Shown here: piece after piece, positions 57,558 through 64,000 of the stretch | Position numbering within the stretch: the stretch's first letter is position 1 | Layout of the letters: the number at the start of each line of letters is the position of its first letter | Source: Antitrichia curtipendula | Lineage: Eukaryota > Streptophyta > Bryopsida > Hypnales > Leucodontaceae | Assembly (NCBI GenBank): GCA_951230915.1 | Contig: OX579636.1 | Coordinates: forward strand, 43,093,912 to 43,157,911 | DNA: 64,000 nucleotides | Reading direction: 5' to 3' | Program-made: the position numbers and the translations under genes | Notes under the pieces: generated by a model | What the model was told of the DNA's origin: nothing | What the model saw: the letters and a program-made list of their open reading frames with translations, nothing else | The model's database searches: none

Positions 57558-60115
57558 CTACAAGACATCAGCATCGTCATCTGATAAACCAGACTTCAAC
57601 AAATAATCCTCGCTATCCATGTTCTCATGTTCCATGTCCATGGAGTGCGGTAAGAGCACCTTTTCCGACGAAGTGGCCTTGCTAGCGTCCTTGGTTCCCT
57701 GCAATTCAGTCCAACAGATCGTATTTCATGAAACAGTCAGGCAGAAGACTCTCCTTGCAGCAATTACAATGAACTCTAGCAAATGAACCAGCTCGGTGCT
57801 GATTAATGAATTGACAATGCCCTACCTTGTAGAGAGAGTAGACGAAGTAATGGAAGCTGTCACCGAATGTTTCATGCTTCATGCTCCACGTCAACCCTTC
57901 CGCTTCGAAAAACGGTCTCCGGAAATGTGGCTGCAGAAAGCAACCGGAAATGGGTTTAGCCCCCCAAGTGCCCACGCCAAATTCAGAAATCTACTTTGGA
58001 AGCTACTTATTAATTATAGTAACTTTAAAAAGAAATTTCTATCGCTATAAACTAGGTAACATTTCTTCTTTCTATCCATACATTTGATACCTTCCTCGAA
58101 GCTTCCCAAATGATTCATTTCAACTGCTGAAGATATAGAAGCAACCACTCGTTAGCCATTCAGGCACTCACGGGTTAAAGGAAATGAGCATGGAGTAATT
58201 GCGATTTCATTCAACACAGAAGGTGCGAGCCTGCACCTGGCCAAAAGCAATGCTGATGAAAACGCCTGTGGGAGTCAAGACTCGATGAGCCTCTGCAAGC
58301 ATGGCGCGTACACGGTTGGCAGAATCGGGCTCTGGGTTCCATGGGTCACCACTGTCCACAAAAAAAACATCCTATGCCACCAGGGTCAGAAGTCTATCAA
58401 CCTCTGACTATAGTCGGACCTCCGAGTAAGTTAGCAGTTAGGGGTGAAAGAAAAGTTCATCAATATAGATGTGTTAACCAATAGTTTGTACCATATAATT
58501 TGTTGATAAAATTGTCACTGTTAATTAAACCCTGAACCCTAAACATCCACAACATGCAATTCATCCCTTCTTTCATCAATAAAGTCCAGTTTTATTTCTA
58601 TTATACCCAAAAGTTGATAATTTAACTATTATCCATAAACACCTGACACTAGCAGGGCACACAAAGTTTAACGATTAATACTTTATATTATTTCCTTTGT
58701 ACCATTTGTGAGAGTAGCAAAAAGGTAACTAATATAAATGATTTAACTTACAACACAGTAAACATTATGGAGGCTTGACAGTACCCCTGAAATGCAATAG
58801 ATCGTTGTCAAAAAAAATTCTATCGGCTGGGAAGTGGGGGAGAGCCTAGGATTATGTCCGAATGGAACTGACCATGGCGCCTTTTTCGATCACAACGTCG
58901 AAGCTCTCGTTGTCGAATGGCAAGTTGAGCATGTCTGCTTCCGCAGCAACCATACCTGTCACGATCACAATTGAGGTATCAGTCCAGTTCGTCAGGGACA
59001 GGATTAATTTGCAGACGAATAGTCCGTAGTCCGAGGGCCCGGAGGGGGAAACCTCGCACATGATGACCCCAATCCCAGCTTCAGTGTGCTTTTCAATCAC
59101 AAACCCTATAGAGCATAGCAAATAAAGACGGGACGGTCACCATGCTCTGCAATTAGGGTCTCGTAAAATATATAAGTCTCCTAGGGGTTGATCTCATTGA
59201 GCTTTGTTTTTTATGAACTGATAATATCATCATACTCTGGAGTGTCCAAATATGAAGGTTAATTACTTATCACATGTTCATTGTTTTCAAACAATAATAT
59301 AGATTGTACTCCTGTCCCATGAAAGAGCTTCACAGGGGGGATATTCAGCAACAGAATGAGGAATAGTTGAAAGACCTGGCAGATCAACAAACCGCTCCCG
59401 CATGCACTCCACGGCCACCTTAGACAAGTCAGTGCACATAATGTGCCGAATGCCATCTCTGTACATGTCTTCGCTCAACCTGGAGGACCCCGCTCCAACC
59501 TCTAGCACCTGTGGCCATACCGCTATATCTTAGCATCTCAAATCTTTCAGACGTTTTCACACAATGTGTAAAGAGAGAGAAATTGACGTCAATACCTTGT
59601 CAATAGGTTTAATATGCTTCAAGACCAGATGACGAAAATGCGAGTAATCTTTGAACCATTCGTAATGCTGCTCCTCTACAAAGCGCTCATCCCTGGCATT
59701 TGTCACGGAGTCCATGTGAGGGGGAAAAAGACCTAATCCAATCACTAATTTCAGACATTCATAAATGCATTCAAAGGAAACTGCGCGTGCTCTTGACGCT
59801 CCGGAAACGGGGTGAATCATTGCGAATGATGTAGAATTCGAGACGTGATTGCGTGCCACCAATGCACCCCAGGAAGCAAAACCTCGTTTTTTTTCTTACA
59901 CAAATGAAAGAAAATTCGTTGCAAACAAAAATTCAAAGCGAACCTCATCAGCCTGGCAGAAGCAAAGTCTTCGATTCCATGGTTGATTGAAAAGGTGTAA
60001 ATTACCAGTAGGACGGACGAAGGTAGAGCAATTTGTCGGCCGGGGGATCCTGGCGCCCAGACGACGCTGGTTGTTGAGCCTGGCCGTCGCCACTTCTCAC
60101 GCTCTCCACCGCCAT
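57558..60115 (-). CDS. SAM-dependent methyltransferase, EEF1AKMT4/METTL13-like
   Basis: Seven exons: complement(join(57558..57698,57826..57930,58237..58371,58873..58955,59376..59508,59596..59692,60006..60115)), 267 residues with no frame break. It is a class I Rossmann-fold methyltransferase. YWDERFVEEQHYEWFKDYSH (about residues 36-56) is the typical opening of this family. Motif I is VLEVGAGSSRLSED (70-83), an acidic motif lies around TDLSKVAVE, and NLPFDNESFDVVIEKGAM is the motif III/IV region. FGQPHFRR begins the C-terminal part, followed by an acidic tail (SGLSDDDADVL). Animal relatives methylate lysines of translation factor eEF1A; the substrate here is inferred only. The start is the first ATG of exon 1. 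Donors and acceptors are GT-AG throughout. The 500-bp intron 4 contains only AT-rich sequence. Confidence 0.9.
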
Positions 60116-60157
60116 CGCCCGATTCTCAAAACCTTTCGTTGCACCCTGTTTCGCAAC

Positions 60158-60182
60158 TCGCTAAAGCCCTAAAGCCCTAAAA
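60158..60182 (-). promoter_or_regulatory. CCCTAAAG repeats upstream of the methyltransferase
   Basis: Two and a half repeats of GCCCTAAA lie about 45-65 bp before the start codon. They resemble the plant telo-box with one base changed. They could be part of the promoter or 5' leader. Confidence 0.35.
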
Positions 60183-60615
60183 AAAAGTGAAACAACAAAA
60201 CAGGTTCTTCTCCAGATTCCAATCCGGAAAATTATAATAATGAACCTTTTTTTAGTGTTTGAGCACAATTATTGATCTTAAAATTATGCTGTAAGTTTTG
60301 TAACATGCTAAATCCTCCATTCAAAGTGGGACCAACGGGGTGAAAACGCAGGTTCTCTGGGGTAAAAGAAAAATCTTGCCCCCTATTTTGTGTCATGCTT
60401 AGGGTATGTTTTTGATCTCTCCTAATTGCAAACATGAATTCAAAATTTGCACATTTTATCATGTGTGGCAAATAAAAAATCCTTGCATATTCTCCCAGGG
60501 TAAATTTACCCTATTGGTCCTACTTTGAATTAAGGATTTAGCATCATCCTTAAGTTTTTATCTTTGATGAAGATTTTTACCAACAATGTTTACTCTATAG
60601 AGATTCCTTTCTTTG
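60183..60615. other. Upstream AT-rich DNA
   Basis: No gene is supported. An imperfect inverted repeat of about 25 bp (TTTGAGCACAATT, GCTAAATCCTCCATTCAAAG against TTTGAATTAAGGATTTAGC) spans about 60300-60545 and may mark a small MITE. Confidence 0.45.
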
Positions 60616-61199
60616 AATCTATACCTTAAGTTAGGTTCGTTGGTTGGTTGGTTGGTTTAGTTTTGTTTGTTTATTACAGTGAGATCTCCTAGATTGTGCG
60701 TCCCTCGGTCATGTGCTTGGTACTGTCGAAAAGCTCTCGATAAGGAGGGATGTATGGGCTATATTTCATGGCATTCCGATTCACAGTGTAAAAGTTATGG
60801 ATTTTCAGTTATTTCAAATTTAGAAAAATTAGAAATTACTTTTATTTATTTTTTGATGGTGGCAATGGCACATGGCACACTAGTTTGGTTTGAGAATTGG
60901 AGATGTTGAGCCAAATGGAACTCACCAATGAGCAGTTTGTTTGTTTTTAGAATCTCTTTAATGCTAGGCCACTTTGCCACACAAGAAACCATAACGATTT
61001 TCTAAGAAACATATAGAATTGTTGCCAAAAGTAGCTAAAAATTATTTAGGAATCTTTGAGGGTTTATTAACTTATAACTTATGAATATTGACAAAATGTT
61101 CATGTATTTATGGATTATCTAAAGGATATTAGCTATATAAGCTACATTTGAATTTTTTTTTAAATTTAAGGTACAAAATTTAAAGTCATAAGAAGAAGA

Positions 61200-61410
61200 C
61201 GAAACATTCATAATAAATTTGTCTAAAAAGTCATCCCACGTATACCAAGGTGGATTTAAGTATCCTCAAATCCACAATCGGATCAAGGAACTTGAATCCA
61301 CCTTGCAATACGTCGGAGGTGTTTCAAGTGCATCGGAAGGGATCGAACCTTCGTCTCAATGATGACAAGTTTGCCATGAACCAAGAGACCACCCGTGGGC
61401 ATTGATGCAC
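61200..61410 (-). mobile_element. Possible tRNA-derived SINE
   Basis: On the minus strand, 61335-61352 is an exact tRNA T-arm shape (GAAGG, TTCGATC, CCTTC) containing the RNA polymerase III B-box GGTTCGATCCC. Upstream is a tRNA-sized stretch (to about 61405), but its A-box and acceptor stem are not convincing, so it is not a tRNA gene. Downstream the sequence forms an imperfect inverted repeat on AAATCCACCTTG and AAGGTGGATTCAAG. Confidence 0.45.
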
Positions 61411-62750
61411 TCATTAAGATTGAAAAGGTATTCATATAATAAAAATAGTCGCGAGCCTATAGTGCACAAACCGTAATGGATGCATGTTGGCAGTGTAGAA
61501 TAAGACCATAACATGTGAGGGTGCAAAGGGTGCTTGTGAACTAGTAAATATGTATCAATTTAGCTACTAAATATTTGGAAGGTCTAGCCCTTTTGAACCT
61601 TAAATGCATGGTGAAACGGTACTTTAAAATTCACTTTTAAACACTTTAAGCTCAAATTAAACATTTAATATAACTCTTTAAATATCCAAGTAAGTGCCAC
61701 ATTATCAAAAGAAAAAAAAATCTATTTTTAAAACATTTTCTTATCTTCTACCTTCTCTTTATTTTATACCTTAAGATATGTTGTTTGTTTTGTTTGATAT
61801 GCTAAGATCTAACAAAATTTGAGGCATCTGGTGGCGTTTTTGGCACTACTTTGGTACCGCTCAAAAGCTCTTGGCAAGAAAGGGTGAACAGACTCTGTTT
61901 TGTAGCATTTGGACCTACAATGTGAAAGTTATACAATTTTAAAGTTTTTATGAATTCAAAAATTGAAATAAATTAACTTTCATTTTGTAAAAATCATAAC
62001 TTTCTCATCACATATCCAAATGTTCACAAAAACAAGTGCATGCACTCCTTTGTGCTTAAAGCTTTCTATTTGTGCCAATTTTGAAGCATTTAGACCTACA
62101 ATGTGAAAGTTATGGATTTTTGAAATAGTAAAATTGAATCAAATTATCTTCTATTTTGGAAAAAACATAACTTTCACACAGCATGTCCAAATGCCACAAA
62201 ACAAAGTTCTTACACTCTATGGTGTATGAAGTTTTATATTCATACCAAGAATACAACCTCTCACACTACGGTGTAAAAGTATTGAATTTCAAAGTTTTGA
62301 TGAATTAAAAAATGAGGTAATTATTTCTACTATTATTTGGGTTGCAGCAACGACACATGGCACATTAGTCTATACCTTAAGTTAGGTTGTTTTGTTTTGT
62401 TTGTTTTCCTAAGATCTAACAAACCATGAGGCGTAGTCCAACATTCTTTGTATCGCTTAAAAGCTCTTGGCAAGAAGAGGTGCTCGCACTTTGTTTCATG
62501 GCATTTGAACAAACGGTGTAAAAGTTATTGAATTATAAAGTTTTGGAGAATTTGAAAATTTAATTAAATTATCTTTTGTTTTGGAAAAATCATAACTTCT
62601 ATGTCACATGTCTAAATGCCACAAATCAAAGCCTTTGCACTCCTTTGTGCACAAAGCTTTCTGTTTGTACCAAGAATGCAACCTTTTACGGTATAATTGT
62701 TTTTGAAATTCAAATATTTAATGAACTAAAAAATCAAAAAATTACTTTAA

Positions 62751-63640
62751 CCCCTAAAAAACACTAAAAACTGCCATTTCTATAGCAAAGAGCAAAAAAA
62801 ATTTATGTTTTTTTTGCATATTTAGTTGTAGGATCTTATATTAGACTCATATTAAAATGTGTGGAAGAAATTTCAAAAACTTTGATCATGTGGATTAGAA
62901 GATATTTTGCATTTAAAGAGAAGGAATCAAGGGGTTTAGCACGTTGCTCAATTACATTTTTTGGCTTTGAACCTTCTTAACTTAAAATTTTTGCTCTACT
63001 AATTTTGAATTTCTAATTTTATATGATGAAGAATTGAGTTGAAAATCTAGAAAAAAAATTCTAAGAAAAATCACTTAATTTTCACTCATTAAAAAATTGT
63101 TAAGTAAAAGTAGGTTCAAGTTTGAAGGAAAAACTAAACCGTTAATAACTCTAAGATGGAATTGAAGCACACAAATCTGAATGGCGATATTGTTCTAATA
63201 ATGAATCTTAACCTTGTAGAACTTTTTTTTTTGAAAAATGTGAAAATTGAGTTCAAAAATGATTCCTACAAGTTATTTTTTCAAGAAGATGCTCTAATTG
63301 CCTAAAAATTAAGATTGTCTATAACTTTTGCATAACAAATCCGAATGGAATGAATCAAAGCTTTTCATCTAAATAAAAATATAATCTAAGCAAAAAAATT
63401 AGTAATTTTTGTTTCAAGTTTTTTTTAAGGACTTTTTTCACACGCTGAACTTAAGAAAGGGCTTTTTGTGCCATAACTTTTGCTCCCAAGCACCAATTGA
63501 AACAAAAATTATATTTTTGAAAAGCTAGTGTATTTTTCTATCTTCATCAAAAAATTCAAAAACTCTCGACAAATATTGAGACCTTAGGAACCTGCCGAAA
63601 ATCCATTTTACCCCCAAAGGGGACAATGGTAGTTTAGGGA
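62751..63640 (+). mobile_element. CCCCTAAAG/TTAA element, copy F
   Basis: 890 bp between TTAA sites (62747-62750, 63641-63644). The left end is CCCCTAAAAAAC and the right end GTTTAGGGA. It aligns with copy A throughout. The host repeat continues across it: AATTACTT before, TTTTGATTGTGGCAATGGCA after, as in the undisturbed unit near 60835-60870. That is a second empty-site proof for this family. Confidence 0.75.
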
Positions 63641-64000
63641 TTAATTTTGATTGTGGCAATGGCACAAGGAACACTAGTTTTTCATACCTTAAATTAGGTT
63701 GTTTGCCTGTTTGATACATTATGATCTAAAAAATCGTGAGTCCCCCGACCTCGTTTCTAATACCATTGGAAAGCTTTTCACGAGGAAGGATAGAGGAACT
63801 TTATGTCGTGGCATTTGGACCTTTGGTTTGAAAGTTATGAATTTTGAATTATTGTTAGTTTTAAAATTTGAATTAGATTATATTTTATTTTAGAAAAAAC
63901 ACAACTATGCTCTTGATAAAAATCTTCACCAAGGATTAAAACTTGTGGAGTTTCAAATCAATTAGTGTGGTAGCACTAAATTTCATTATTACAATATTGG

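Larger units (their letters stand above)
60620..64000 (+). repeat. Dispersed tandem repeat block
   Basis: Units begin TACCTTAAGTTAGGTT or close variants at about 60622, 61767, 62372 and 63684. Each contains AAGCTCT(C/T)G(A/G)(C/T)AA, a phrase on GTGTAAAAGTTAT or GTGAAAGTTAT, and often ends GGCAATGGCACATGGCACACTAG. There are no lasting open frames. The unit starting at 62372 is interrupted by the element at 62751-63640. A related stretch lies near 7980-8560. Confidence 0.65.

Noticed and set aside
61321..61395. Functional tRNA gene
   Set aside because: Only the T-arm is convincing; the acceptor stem does not pair and the anticodon arm is poor.

Overview
The window looks like nuclear DNA of a land plant. 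It has AT-rich intergenic DNA, short introns with standard splice signals, a plasma-membrane H+-ATPase gene fragment of plant type, a plant MCTP/QUIRKY-like C2 fragment and telo-box-like motifs near a translation gene. A non-seed plant (bryophyte, lycophyte or fern) is a guess from gene style, not something the sequence proves. About three quarters of the window is transposon-derived.

Host genes sit at the two sides. On the left, a two-exon gene on the minus strand (1972-4568) encodes a five-helix membrane protein with a C-terminal alkaline-phosphatase-fold (DUF229-like) domain. On the right, a 15-exon arginyl-tRNA synthetase gene (50673-56002, plus) converges on a seven-exon SAM-dependent methyltransferase gene (57558-60115, minus). 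Both reading frames are intact across every predicted splice junction. One ArgRS intron appears to use a GC-AG boundary.

The central 45 kb is a nested transposon landscape built from at least three terminal-repeat families. (1) Elements with AGGTA-type ends and TA target duplications, a Tc1/mariner/pogo pattern; the largest is a 10.7-kb element at 28888-39552. (2) Elements with CCCCTAAAG-type ends flanked by TTAA, a piggyBac-like pattern. (3) Near-perfect palindromes with CACTA-like ends and 3-bp target duplications. In several cases an uninterrupted paralogous copy inside the window shows the empty insertion site, so boundaries can be read directly.

The most notable object is the 10.7-kb pogo-type element. 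It carries a CENP-B/pogo-like transposase frame of 968 codons with an intact catalytic triad, interrupted only by two in-frame TAG codons, each directly after a CAG codon. To its right, about 7 kb contains exon fragments of host genes, with introns: the N-terminal part of a P-type H+-ATPase and the first exon of a C2-domain protein. It is therefore a candidate gene-capturing (Pack-type) pogo element that still carries its transposase. Its ends closely match those of about 313-325-bp MITEs in the same window, which are probably its non-autonomous derivatives.

A second theme is duplication of host sequence. The last exon and 3' flank of the methyltransferase gene recur, decayed, 35 kb away in the opposite orientation (about 21414-22350), and that copy was later hit by a palindromic MITE.
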